From Candidatus Zixiibacteriota bacterium (lineage in GTDB: Bacteria > Zixibacteria > MSB-5A5 > GN15 > FEB-12): a stretch of 64,000 nucleotides of DNA. The DNA is taken from positions 1 through 64,000 of the forward strand of contig JBFLZR010000004.1 of NCBI GenBank assembly GCA_040756055.1. Direction: 5' to 3'. Below are positions 27,201-35,208 of this stretch, one piece after another (position 1 is the stretch's first letter; each line of letters opens with the position of its first letter). The notes beneath the pieces are model-generated. The model worked only from the letters and a program-made list of their open reading frames with translations, did no database searches and was not told the DNA's origin. A program made the position numbers and the translations under genes.

Positions 27201-29077
27201 GTTGCACCAACGAGCGCACCCTGATACCGCTGGTCGGAAGGATCAAGCTCCAGGGCGCGTTGAAAATAAACCTGTGCCAGCTGGTACTTGCCTGCCGTCT
27301 TTGCTACCCAGCCTCGGGAATAGTAAAGATGCGCGGAGTTTGGATGAAGAGTCAAGGCATGAGCCAAGATGCTATCCGCTGTATCGTGTTCTTCCAGGAC
27401 AGAAAGAGCGGAGGCCAACTCTATGGCCTGGGCACCGGAGTGAATCCCTGAGGCAAGGTAACGTGTGGCGATTTCTCTCAGGCGGTCATTCTTCTCAAAG
27501 CCACAAAGCATTCCAAAGAGATAGACTTCGTAGGCTTTGAACGGATATTGTTGAAAGAGCGATTCGATTATCTCGGAGGCTTCATCCATTCGTCCCTGAT
27601 CGAGATAGATTATTGCGCGAATTTCCGCTGATGTGCAATCGCCGGGGGCCATACTATCCCACGTGTTCAACCATGCAAGAGCACGCGTTCTGTGCCCCGC
27701 TCCGTACTCCTGGGTCACAATGGTTTTGAGTATCCGCACGTCGCCGGGGAATTTTTCCAAATACTGCGAAGCCAATTTCTCAGCGTATTCAGACTCCCCG
27801 GCGGCAAAGAGTAGATTTATGCGGGTTCCCATTGCGCCATCATACCGCTCTATCCCGGTCATCACCGAATCATATACGTCGAGAGCGCGCCTGGGATTAT
27901 CTGCGACCAAATGTGTAATTCGGTACTGCGCCTCGGCAATCGGAGAACAGGAGCCAACCAGGGATTTAAATATAGAGTCTGCTTCGCTTGAGGCGCCCCG
28001 CGAATTTAACCATCCAAGATAGACCGCCCCTGAATAGATGTTGTTAAAGTTGGCACTGATCAAAGAGTGAGATGACTTCCTGATGGCCAAAGTATCATTC
28101 ACCGCAAGTGCGATACTTTGCAGGACATCGCACTCGTGGAAGGCCAAGTGGATGGGTTTCAAGCCTACTATCAAGCTTAAAGCTGTATCAACCAATCCCA
28201 CTTCTGCGTACGTTTCGGCCAACTGGCAGATCAGTGTCTTATTAAGTGGCCATTTCTTAAGGGCCTGCTCAAGAACCGCTATGGATTCATTGTGACGACC
28301 AAGAAAATAGTATACATTAGCCAAATTTGTCACCAGATCCGGTTCACCGAGGCTGTCGTAGCCGGACGATAACATCGAAAGAGCCTCTTCCCAGTCTCCA
28401 CCGAGCCCTTTCGCCCAGGCCCGAATCGTAATGGCGCTGGAGCGATAATCTTCATGCTTATATAATTCGCCCGTCAGAGAATCAGCCAGATCGGTCTCTC
28501 CCCGTTTGGCTCGAAGAGCGATCACTTCGCGGAGACTCCTCCAATAGCAAACCGAATTCTGAGACGACAAGTCCCAGTATGCCAGGGCAAGAGAATCCTT
28601 TCCAAGGCTTTCAGCGATAATCCCCGCCCAATAAGCAACCCAGCACTCGTCGGGATAATTTGTTACCAAATCTCCAACAGCCGACCAGGCTTCACGTGGC
28701 CTGCCCAACTGGTTCTGAAGAATCACAGGACGAAGTTGACTTGACAGATTGGTCGCGCTGTCGGCGTAGACAGATTCGAGATAACTTTCTGGATCGGACG
28801 AAAGAATGCCAGCGGCAACTTCCAAACTCAAGTATCGTAATTCGCTGGGATCTTTCGCTTGAATCTCTCTTACGTACGTCAGGACCTCGTCGTAGCTTCC
28901 ATTTGTATATAGATCCACGGCGTGCCTGAAGGGGGCGTCAAAAGATATGGAAGTGCCTCCCTCGGTGTGCGACAAGGCCTTGCCTTCATATTCGGCGCCA
29001 TACAACTGGCCGGAGCGCAGGACCGGCCACACGACCATTATCATTATGCCTAGAACGAAAAGGTATCTCTTGAGCAC
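24209..29077 (-). CDS. Giant exported TPR/DUF3857/transglutaminase-like protein
   Basis: About 1622 residues from GTG 29077 (GGGAGGA upstream; a TTG at 29095 is an alternative), starting with a signal peptide (LKRYLFVLGIMIMVVWPV). Order: TPR-like repeats to about residue 620, a DUF3857-type beta domain (about 640-850), a transglutaminase-like domain with Cys951 in NRYGDCKDK, a FDHVIAYL His and MDPT Asp, a further beta region, and a second TPR block (about 1240-1610). DUF3857-transglutaminase proteins are common in Bacteroidetes-type envelopes; their activity is mostly unknown. The size is unusual. It stands alone, convergent with acnA. Confidence 0.85.
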   Translation of the reverse strand: MLKRYLFVLGIMIMVVWPVLRSGQLYGAEYEGKALSHTEGGTSISFDAPFRHAVDLYTNGSYDEVLTYVREIQAKDPSELRYLSLEVAAGILSSDPESYLESVYADSATNLSSQLRPVILQNQLGRPREAWSAVGDLVTNYPDECWVAYWAGIIAESLGKDSLALAYWDLSSQNSVCYWRSLREVIALRAKRGETDLADSLTGELYKHEDYRSSAITIRAWAKGLGGDWEEALSMLSSGYDSLGEPDLVTNLANVYYFLGRHNESIAVLEQALKKWPLNKTLICQLAETYAEVGLVDTALSLIVGLKPIHLAFHECDVLQSIALAVNDTLAIRKSSHSLISANFNNIYSGAVYLGWLNSRGASSEADSIFKSLVGSCSPIAEAQYRITHLVADNPRRALDVYDSVMTGIERYDGAMGTRINLLFAAGESEYAEKLASQYLEKFPGDVRILKTIVTQEYGAGHRTRALAWLNTWDSMAPGDCTSAEIRAIIYLDQGRMDEASEIIESLFQQYPFKAYEVYLFGMLCGFEKNDRLREIATRYLASGIHSGAQAIELASALSVLEEHDTADSILAHALTLHPNSAHLYYSRGWVAKTAGKYQLAQVYFQRALELDPSDQRYQGALVGATMESTTLDSAVVMGQPDTVGLARLSVDSVLALSASRKVEPGEYGGVVLHEKIQHIYRDRNRSLYRVHQVTQLCSSMATQWYGVLSMPFTAYLYTPHLILARTILSSGETIELKPSQVRITSPPVDVEGADMSDLRMLSFTFPAADSGAIVEFIVQFEGRDNRPQDLYMDELLSDLDPAIEREIELVVPSSWPILYEHFGDCEFSILEDEALATYRWRANNVDRLWWEENAPPISEVADGVRAGYKQSWQDVASSTWSIMSPKIEINSQIVDLARRISGRATKRDEKIAALFRFVADSIRYVAVEYGTGSHVPRLPSEVIVNRYGDCKDKVILLISLLKTIGIEAYPMLVASHPAGNRSMTIPTSGIFDHVIAYLPGEMGRFMDPTCTVCETFVLPVEYRGQQGLVLKGQGDQPLLSTPELTPNDDALGRRIRIFAQPQGGARIDVQVTFGGLTAAVLKSNIGNASATEARQFIEFQSCTGIWPEARMIGYDHHGFTDPGYTVGWNAEVRVDSAFLPGYSSCEVPLSFGSLDVMVDIPDTTDRLLDVWFESPKRVRDEFVIIPGPDWELDGFCLPWSMDTTWFAASMDAVEFADSIEIAVEFTLKTSRVPVAELAGFVESVCEVKRLVKSRSVKFRRQLDNRKLTTLQEALVDSPNDVSILVSLANTYLGRDNGGSGCRGKENRAEAKKLLSRALQVNPDNDMLTMRLALLHMQDGLFLSADSAIRAFAALRNGSLPTMLNMLMVGVSTELGDFEDALERLETIMTQAPSDQFRTVMVKLYCQTAKFDDARRQVDLMKKLGSDAGQLARAEFYFCLYTDNIAGAEAVLKRWQTTLITSTLAAMKTELYDRMEDWSGGSKEFRKLLDSEPDNHAYLNAFAWYLGLADSNLTEAFEAINRAIDLVGGCHATYSNTRGLIYLKMGSVALAEKDFTESLEYQGVEARATNYFFLGECCLAKNELGLAKQYYSKAASAARASWIVRQASARLNEIEGQAVGSD

Positions 29078-29265
29078 GGATCCTCCCTTGAGCAAGTGAT
29101 CGGGTGAGTGAACGGGACCAATATACTACATATACTTTTCGAATCAAAAGAGATTTCAAGCGCACATGCCAATGCTGCAAACGTCCCACGGGTATTGGCA
29201 TTACACATGTTAGGCCATCCTGTTCCTGGTTAGCTGTCGCCTCCCATTTTCCCCCAACTATGATA

Positions 29266-29294
29266 TTGACATTCGCTCGCAATCGGCTTTATTA
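29266..29294 (+). promoter_or_regulatory. Promoter of gcvT-comB
   Basis: A perfect TTGACA (29266-29271), 17-nt spacer and TTATTA (29289-29294). The leader contains a GCCCC-TCAC-GGGGC hairpin directly before the AAGGA ribosome site of gcvT, which might modulate initiation. Confidence 0.5.
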
Positions 29295-29342
29295 CTTCAA
29301 ATTACAAGCTTAAAGGCCCCTCACGGGGCAAGGAATATAGAA

Positions 29343-30446
29343 ATGTCTGACGCACAACAACTGATTAAAACCCCGTTTTACGATTTCCATGTCGCCGCCG
29401 GCGCCAAAATGGTCCCTTTTGCCGGTTTCAATATGCCCGTTCAGTATAAGGGAATTACCGCCGAGCATCTCGCGGTGAGAGAAAATATCGGCCTGTTCGA
29501 CCTGTCCCACATGGGTGAGTTCGAGGTCACGGGCTCGGATGCCCTGGCGTTTCTCCAGAAAACCACCACCAACGATGTCTCCTCCCTCAAAGTAGGCGAA
29601 ATACAGTATAGCTGCATGCCTTTGCCAACCGGCGGGATAGTCGATGACCTTCTGGTCTATCGCCTGCCGGAAAGCTATTTCCTGGTGGTCAATGCCTCCA
29701 ACATCGACAAAGACTTCGAGTGGCTCCAGTCGCAGCTTTTTGGCGATGTTAGTCTGGAAAACCGCTCAGATGATTTCGGCCTGCTGGCTATTCAGGGGCC
29801 AAACGCCCAGAAGCTCATGTCACAGTTGACCGATTACGACCTCGACAACATGAGATATTATACCTGCGCCACAGCCAAAGTGGCGGGGGTTAAGATTCTG
29901 TTTTCCCGTACGGGATACACCGGCGAGGATGGCTTCGAGATGTATATCCCTCCGCAACACGCCACGACGCTCTTCAACGCCGTTATGGAAAAAGGCAAGC
30001 CGATGGGGCTGGAGCTTATCGGTTTGGGAGCCCGCGACAGCTTGAGACTCGAGATGAAGATGGCGCTCTATGGCAACGACATCGACGAGACCACCTCCCC
30101 CATCGAGGCCGGACTGGGCTGGATTGTATCGTTCGACAAAGACTTCATCGGCAGAGATATAATTTTGCGCCAGAAAGAAGAGAAGCCGAAGCGGCGGCTG
30201 GTTTGTCTGGAACTCGAGGGGAAAGTATTCCCGCGTCACGGCTATGATATTTTCGATGGTGACGCCATGGTCGGGAGTGTTACTTCGGGGACTTTCTCCC
30301 CGTCGCTTCAGAAACCAATAGCGCTCGGCTATGTTCCAACGGACAAAAGCAAAATAGGGTCAACCGTGGATATTGATATACGAAGCAAGAGATTCCCCGC
30401 GACCGTCGTGAAACCTCCATTTTATAAACACGGCACACATAAGTAG
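29343..30446 (+). CDS. gcvT: Aminomethyltransferase (glycine cleavage T protein)
   Basis: A 367-residue GcvT that transfers the aminomethyl group from the H-protein lipoate to tetrahydrofolate. Typical sequence: HVAAGAKMVPFAGFNMPVQY, FDLSHMGEFEVTG, SRTGYTGEDGFEMY and the C-terminal SGTFSPSLQKPIALGYV. GcvH and GcvP are not in the window. comB follows 4 nt after the stop. Confidence 0.95.
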   Translation: MSDAQQLIKTPFYDFHVAAGAKMVPFAGFNMPVQYKGITAEHLAVRENIGLFDLSHMGEFEVTGSDALAFLQKTTTNDVSSLKVGEIQYSCMPLPTGGIVDDLLVYRLPESYFLVVNASNIDKDFEWLQSQLFGDVSLENRSDDFGLLAIQGPNAQKLMSQLTDYDLDNMRYYTCATAKVAGVKILFSRTGYTGEDGFEMYIPPQHATTLFNAVMEKGKPMGLELIGLGARDSLRLEMKMALYGNDIDETTSPIEAGLGWIVSFDKDFIGRDIILRQKEEKPKRRLVCLELEGKVFPRHGYDIFDGDAMVGSVTSGTFSPSLQKPIALGYVPTDKSKIGSTVDIDIRSKRFPATVVKPPFYKHGTHK

Positions 30447-30450
30447 AGCT

Positions 30451-31185
30451 ATGAAGATAGACCTCTATCTGACACCGGTGCCGCTGAGTAAAGCCACGAC
30501 CGCTAAAAAGGCGGTTGTTGTGATCGATGTACTTCGTTCCTCAACATCGATCTGCGCTGCTCTTGCCGCCGGCGCCCGGGGCGTTATACCGACGCCGGGG
30601 CCCGGAGAGGCGGGTGAGATGTGGACCAAGATTGGCGGCGACATGGCGGTTTTGGCCGGGGAGCGCAAGGGAGTCAAAATCGAGAATTTTCAGGTCGGCA
30701 ACTCGCCGGCTGAGTTCACCGCCGCGACGGTCGGCGACAAATTCGTCATTATGACCACGACCAACGGTACCGGCCTGTTCGTCAAGACCCACAACGCCAA
30801 TCCCGTTATCTCCTGCGGCCTGACGAATGTCTCGGTGGTAGCTGATAGACTGGCGAAAGAAAACAAAGACACTATCATCGCCTGTGCTGGCCGCGACGGT
30901 CACTTTTCTATCGAGGACACAATCTGCGGCGGCATGTTGATTGACCTCCTGATGGAAAAGCACAAGGCTCAATTGATTCAAAACGATGCTGCCTCGCTGG
31001 CGCTGCTGCTGTATCGCACCAACAAAGGCAGGATCAAACAGACCATTGCCGAAGGCGAGCATGGCCGCTTTCTGGCCTCGATTGGCTTTGCCGATGATGT
31101 CGCGGTTGCCTCGGCGACTGACTCCATGCCGGTTCTGCCTGTTCTTAAAGACGGGCGGCTGGTGCTGGAAACCGACCAAAACTGA
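30451..31185 (+). CDS. comB: 2-phosphosulfolactate phosphatase family (ComB)
   Basis: A 244-residue protein of the ComB family (coenzyme M type, unrelated to competence comB). Key motifs are VIDVLRSSTSICAAL near the N-terminus, GERKGVKIENFQVGNSP, MTTTNGTGLF and CAGRDGHFSIEDTICGG, the metal-binding region. In methanogens it dephosphorylates 2-phospho-3-sulfolactate. Bacterial members are widespread and their substrate is often unknown. Four nt separate it from gcvT, implying one transcript. Confidence 0.85.
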   Translation: MKIDLYLTPVPLSKATTAKKAVVVIDVLRSSTSICAALAAGARGVIPTPGPGEAGEMWTKIGGDMAVLAGERKGVKIENFQVGNSPAEFTAATVGDKFVIMTTTNGTGLFVKTHNANPVISCGLTNVSVVADRLAKENKDTIIACAGRDGHFSIEDTICGGMLIDLLMEKHKAQLIQNDAASLALLLYRTNKGRIKQTIAEGEHGRFLASIGFADDVAVASATDSMPVLPVLKDGRLVLETDQN

Positions 31186-31228
31186 AACTGAATTTAAACC
31201 AGACCCTGATTTAGAAGTATAAGTAAAG

Positions 31229-33118
31229 ATGACCAGACTATTTTTTACCCTGATTCTTATTGGGCTGTGTCTGCCGGTCTTCTCGAGCGCTGCCGACGGT
31301 GTGCAGTGCCGGTTGACCGTATCGCAGTATGACACGCAGACAGAGAGTTATGCACTGCTGTTTGAGGACAGCGCGACATTCGCCAAGGACACTCCGGCCA
31401 GCGGGCTGGTTGGACCTTTTTCGGTCGAAGTGAGATTTACCGGGATTGACAGCGCCTCCGTGCAGTTCAGCGCTCAGGTTATTACACTTGGCCCTCCGGT
31501 GAACACATATTCCCGCGCTTTTCTCATGGAGTACTCCCTTCCCGCCAGAATCGACGATATTGAAGTCAAGAATGGATCACGCTACAATCTGGTGATAACT
31601 CCCCTGAAGAAAGTCGAAACAGACGATGATTGCGATTACAGTCACCGGACCTATCAGACATTTTCGGTGCTGCCGGCGGCCTTTATGGATATTTACTATG
31701 TCCCCACGACGCTGGCCGACTTTCACGCGCACGCGGTGAGAGAATATCTCGATATAGCCTACCGTCGTTTCCAGGTGTTTGCCGGCTTCACGCTTCCCGG
31801 GAAGACATCGGTCTATCTCTGTCCGTGCCAGATTAACTCGGTTATCTGGGACAACCGCTTTGGTATGGCGGTCGACCCGACGCGCGGCGCCGCCTATGGT
31901 ATCTACAACAAAAATGTCAACACCGTTGATCCGTTCGTGTTGATCTACTCCGCCATGTTGCGAAATTATGGCTATGCTCCTCCGTTTATTGCCGAAGGTC
32001 TGGCCGGGTACTACTCATTTTTCGCTCCCGACATGAAACGGATTCTGAAGGAAAATGACGGCTTATCCATAGAGTCTTTTCTCAATACCCATGCTTATCT
32101 TACCGCCGATCCATTAACCGCCGACAGAGCTTCGGCCAGTTTCGTAAGATATCTGATCGATAGTTACGGCCTTGATCGCCTGAGAGAGGTTTACGCCGCC
32201 AGCGATGATCTCAATCTCAGACAAAAACTCGAAGAGACTTACGGCAAATCGGCAGGCGAGCTTGATGGTGAGTGGAAACGGTATGTTGATACGCTCACTG
32301 TCTCCGCCAAAGATTACTTCGATTTCGCCCAACTGGCCGAGCAAATGCTCAATTACAATCTGATGCTTGATTATTCCCGGCGTTCGCTCGAGATTTCGAC
32401 CGACAGCCGTGATTCCGTTCGAGCCGCGAGGCTTCTTGGGCGGGCATATTTTTACACTGCTGATTATTACGGGGCGGCCGAGATACAGAGCCTTCTGATC
32501 GGTATCGATAGCGGTCAATCCTCCGGATACATGGCGCGGGGCTCCTATCGCATGATGAACGGAGACTACAGCGGCGCTTTTGAGGATTACTCCAAAGCGC
32601 ATGATCTTGATCCGGACAATAATCTGGTCGACTTTAATCTGGCTCTGTACTATTTGTGTCAGGGCGATGACAGCACGGCCCGGGCGATTCTGCTGGACAA
32701 TATCGGAAGCGGCAAACAGGCGGCGGCGCAGGGCGAGGGCTATGTTATGCTGGCGAACATTCTCAACGAATCGGGCAGCGAAGCCGACCGTCAAGCGGCA
32801 ACCGATTATTACCATCAGGCAGTCGGTCTTTTCGAACAGGCGATTTCCATCTACCGGGCTTCCTCTACTCACTACATGTGGCTGGGCGTGGCCAAACTCG
32901 GTCTGGGCGATGTGAATCCCGCGATCGAGAATCTCAAGGCGGCCGAATTTCTCGAGACGAGGCCGTTTTACAGCGGTATGATAAACCTCTGGCTGGGTAA
33001 AGCCATGCTCAAGGCCGGTGACAAACAGGCGGCCGAAGAGTATTTCGCGAACGTCTTGCGACTGCCGTCGGCAGAATGCCATCAGGCAGAAGCCAAGAAG
33101 TATCTCGAACAGCTGTAA
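31229..33118 (+). CDS. Exported TPR protein with peptidase-MA-like region
   Basis: A 629-residue protein with a signal peptide (TRLFFTLILIGLCLPVFSSA). The middle (about residues 150-340) looks like the peptidase MA fold: FIAEGLAGYYSFF and a later RASASFVRYLIDSYG helix. The HExxH metal site expected before the EGLA helix is absent (the region reads SAMLRNYG), so catalysis is unlikely. Residues 370-620 are TPRs. It is probably a periplasmic scaffold. The BatA-like gene follows 14 nt later. Confidence 0.7.
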   Translation: MTRLFFTLILIGLCLPVFSSAADGVQCRLTVSQYDTQTESYALLFEDSATFAKDTPASGLVGPFSVEVRFTGIDSASVQFSAQVITLGPPVNTYSRAFLMEYSLPARIDDIEVKNGSRYNLVITPLKKVETDDDCDYSHRTYQTFSVLPAAFMDIYYVPTTLADFHAHAVREYLDIAYRRFQVFAGFTLPGKTSVYLCPCQINSVIWDNRFGMAVDPTRGAAYGIYNKNVNTVDPFVLIYSAMLRNYGYAPPFIAEGLAGYYSFFAPDMKRILKENDGLSIESFLNTHAYLTADPLTADRASASFVRYLIDSYGLDRLREVYAASDDLNLRQKLEETYGKSAGELDGEWKRYVDTLTVSAKDYFDFAQLAEQMLNYNLMLDYSRRSLEISTDSRDSVRAARLLGRAYFYTADYYGAAEIQSLLIGIDSGQSSGYMARGSYRMMNGDYSGAFEDYSKAHDLDPDNNLVDFNLALYYLCQGDDSTARAILLDNIGSGKQAAAQGEGYVMLANILNESGSEADRQAATDYYHQAVGLFEQAISIYRASSTHYMWLGVAKLGLGDVNPAIENLKAAEFLETRPFYSGMINLWLGKAMLKAGDKQAAEEYFANVLRLPSAECHQAEAKKYLEQL

Positions 33119-33132
33119 CTTAGCTCGCTAAC

Positions 33133-35208
33133 ATGTTCAATTTCCTGAATTCAACGGTACTCTTTGCCGCCGCGGCGGCGTTGATACCGTTGATTATCCA
33201 TCTGTTCTCGAAAAGAAAAGTCAAAGTCATCGAGTTCTCGTCGCTCAAGCATCTGAAGGCGATGCAGCGGCGGCAGGTGAGGCGGCTCAAGATAAGGCAG
33301 CTTCTGCTGCTCATCATCCGCATGCTGATAATTCTGCTCGTGGTGCTTGCCTTTGCCCGGCCAACGACACGATCCGGTGCGGTTGGCTCGCATGCCTCGG
33401 TGTCAGCCGTGGTGTTACTTGACAACTCGGCCTCGATGAATCGTTATGTGGTCGACGGTAACCTGTTTGATATCGCCAAAAACCGTGCCCGCAAGCTGCT
33501 TGAGACCTTTGGTGAATCCGACGAGGTTCACCTTGTCGCTCTGGCCGGAACCGACACCGGTCTTGAAGCGACAGACTTCACATCGCCGGTTATAGCAATC
33601 GAGCAGCTCGATCAGATTTCGCCGGCATTCGATGATGCCGCTATGACTGAAGGTTTAAAGCAGGCCGCGGAGCTTCTCGGCAGCGCTGTCAACGTCAACA
33701 AGGAACTCTATATCGTAACGGACCGACAGCGCAGCAGTCTCCCCGACAGCGCCGTCTTAACTGACCTGCCGGCATCGGTCTATTTCGTTGACCTTCCTAT
33801 TGAGCCAAACGACAACCTCGGCATCACCCAGCTGGACTTCGGCGGACAACTTATCCTTCCGGGTCATGATTTCACCGTAACGGCCAAAGTGAAAAATTAC
33901 TCCGAAAATGCTCAGCAGGATATCATCGCGTCGTTGTTTATCGACGGCAACAGGGTGGCCCAGAGCGATTTCGACGCTCCTGCCGGCGATGAAACTCCTG
34001 TCAGATTCACCCGCTCCGTTTCCACCACCGGGTTCCATTCCGGATACGTTGAGCTTTCTGATGATAAGTATCAGGGCGATAATCGTTACTATTTCAGTTT
34101 CCGCATCCCCGAGAGATCGAACCTGCTTATCATAGACGGTGACCACACCGGCGGCCTTCTTTCGCTCGCCCTGGCGCCATCAAACGACATCAACCAGTAC
34201 TGGTCAGTGAAAGTGGCCGAGCCTCAGAATCTGTCTGGTGTCAATTTCTGGGAGTACGATGTAATCTTTCTCGCCGGCGCTCCCCCGCTGCCGGAAACGT
34301 ATGCCCAGCGCATCAAAGCCTTTGTCGGACAGGGACGGTCGTTGCTCATCACCTATGGACCCGAATCTGATACGGGACTTTTCAACTCGACCTGGTCGGG
34401 TCTGACCGGCGTCGTTTACGATCAGCCGGTTCCAAGGACCTTCACCCGGGCCGGGTATTACTCTCTGGGATCGTTCGAAATGGCTCATCCGATATTCTCC
34501 GTGTTCAATTTCACGGACAACCGTCCGCCGGAAATAAAATTCTATACCCTGCCCCGAATGCGCACCGTGCCCGGCGCTCGAACACTCATGAGATTTACCG
34601 GCGACCGACCGGCTCTGGTCGAGTCGCGGTATATCACCGGGAGAGTTCTCACATTCACGGCGCCGCTTGACGCCCGCTTCTCGGACCTGACCGGTCATGC
34701 CTTTTTCGTGCCGTTCATATCGAGGATCGCCGAGTATCTGGCCGCTGATCTTTCGGCCTATGACCTTCGGCTTTACTGCGGAACGAATCTGACCAGGACA
34801 ATCTCGGTCAAGGGCGCGCTGGCTACCTCGATGCAGCTGATTGCGCCTGACTCCAGCCAGTACGCCATAGCGCCGCAGGAGCAGGATGGCTCGCTGGTGC
34901 TGCGGATCACACAGGCGGGCATTCCGGGCATCTATCACATTGTGTACGCAGGACGTGAAATCGACCGCTTGGCGGTGAATATTGATCCGCAGGAATCCGA
35001 TCTCACCTCTGTCGATACTGACCAGTTCGCTATGGCGGCAGGCGCGCCGGGGATGAAAGTGTTGCCCGATGATGCGGAGATGGCTGCGGTTATCTCGGAG
35101 TTTCGTTTCGGCCGCGAACTCTGGCCGATCTTTGTCTGGCTGGCGCTGCTTTTTATTGCCGCGGAGATTCTGCTTTCGCGAGGTACCCGCGTTGAGGAGC
35201 AGCCATGA
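33133..35208 (+). CDS. BatA-like membrane protein with von Willebrand A domain
   Basis: A 691-residue protein. The first 75 residues form the N-terminal double-TM module (FLNSTVLFAAAAALIPLIIHLFSKRK, then a second TM). A vWA domain carrying the MIDAS start DNSASM follows at about residues 95-250. The middle is beta-rich, with a glutamine-amidotransferase-like stretch (YDVIFLAGAPPLPETY), and a C-terminal TM (WPIFVWLALLFIAAEILL). Such proteins occur in aerotolerance/BatABD-type or MoxR-associated clusters; no MoxR ATPase is adjacent here. Its stop overlaps the ABC-F start by 4 nt, indicating coupling. Confidence 0.85.
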   Translation: MFNFLNSTVLFAAAAALIPLIIHLFSKRKVKVIEFSSLKHLKAMQRRQVRRLKIRQLLLLIIRMLIILLVVLAFARPTTRSGAVGSHASVSAVVLLDNSASMNRYVVDGNLFDIAKNRARKLLETFGESDEVHLVALAGTDTGLEATDFTSPVIAIEQLDQISPAFDDAAMTEGLKQAAELLGSAVNVNKELYIVTDRQRSSLPDSAVLTDLPASVYFVDLPIEPNDNLGITQLDFGGQLILPGHDFTVTAKVKNYSENAQQDIIASLFIDGNRVAQSDFDAPAGDETPVRFTRSVSTTGFHSGYVELSDDKYQGDNRYYFSFRIPERSNLLIIDGDHTGGLLSLALAPSNDINQYWSVKVAEPQNLSGVNFWEYDVIFLAGAPPLPETYAQRIKAFVGQGRSLLITYGPESDTGLFNSTWSGLTGVVYDQPVPRTFTRAGYYSLGSFEMAHPIFSVFNFTDNRPPEIKFYTLPRMRTVPGARTLMRFTGDRPALVESRYITGRVLTFTAPLDARFSDLTGHAFFVPFISRIAEYLAADLSAYDLRLYCGTNLTRTISVKGALATSMQLIAPDSSQYAIAPQEQDGSLVLRITQAGIPGIYHIVYAGREIDRLAVNIDPQESDLTSVDTDQFAMAAGAPGMKVLPDDAEMAAVISEFRFGRELWPIFVWLALLFIAAEILLSRGTRVEEQP

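Noticed and set aside
29096-29342. Glycine riboswitch before gcvT
   Set aside because: I could not find the paired aptamer core; only a short GC hairpin before the ribosome site is visible.
30451-31185. Competence gene comB
   Set aside because: The motifs are those of 2-phosphosulfolactate phosphatase, which shares only the symbol.
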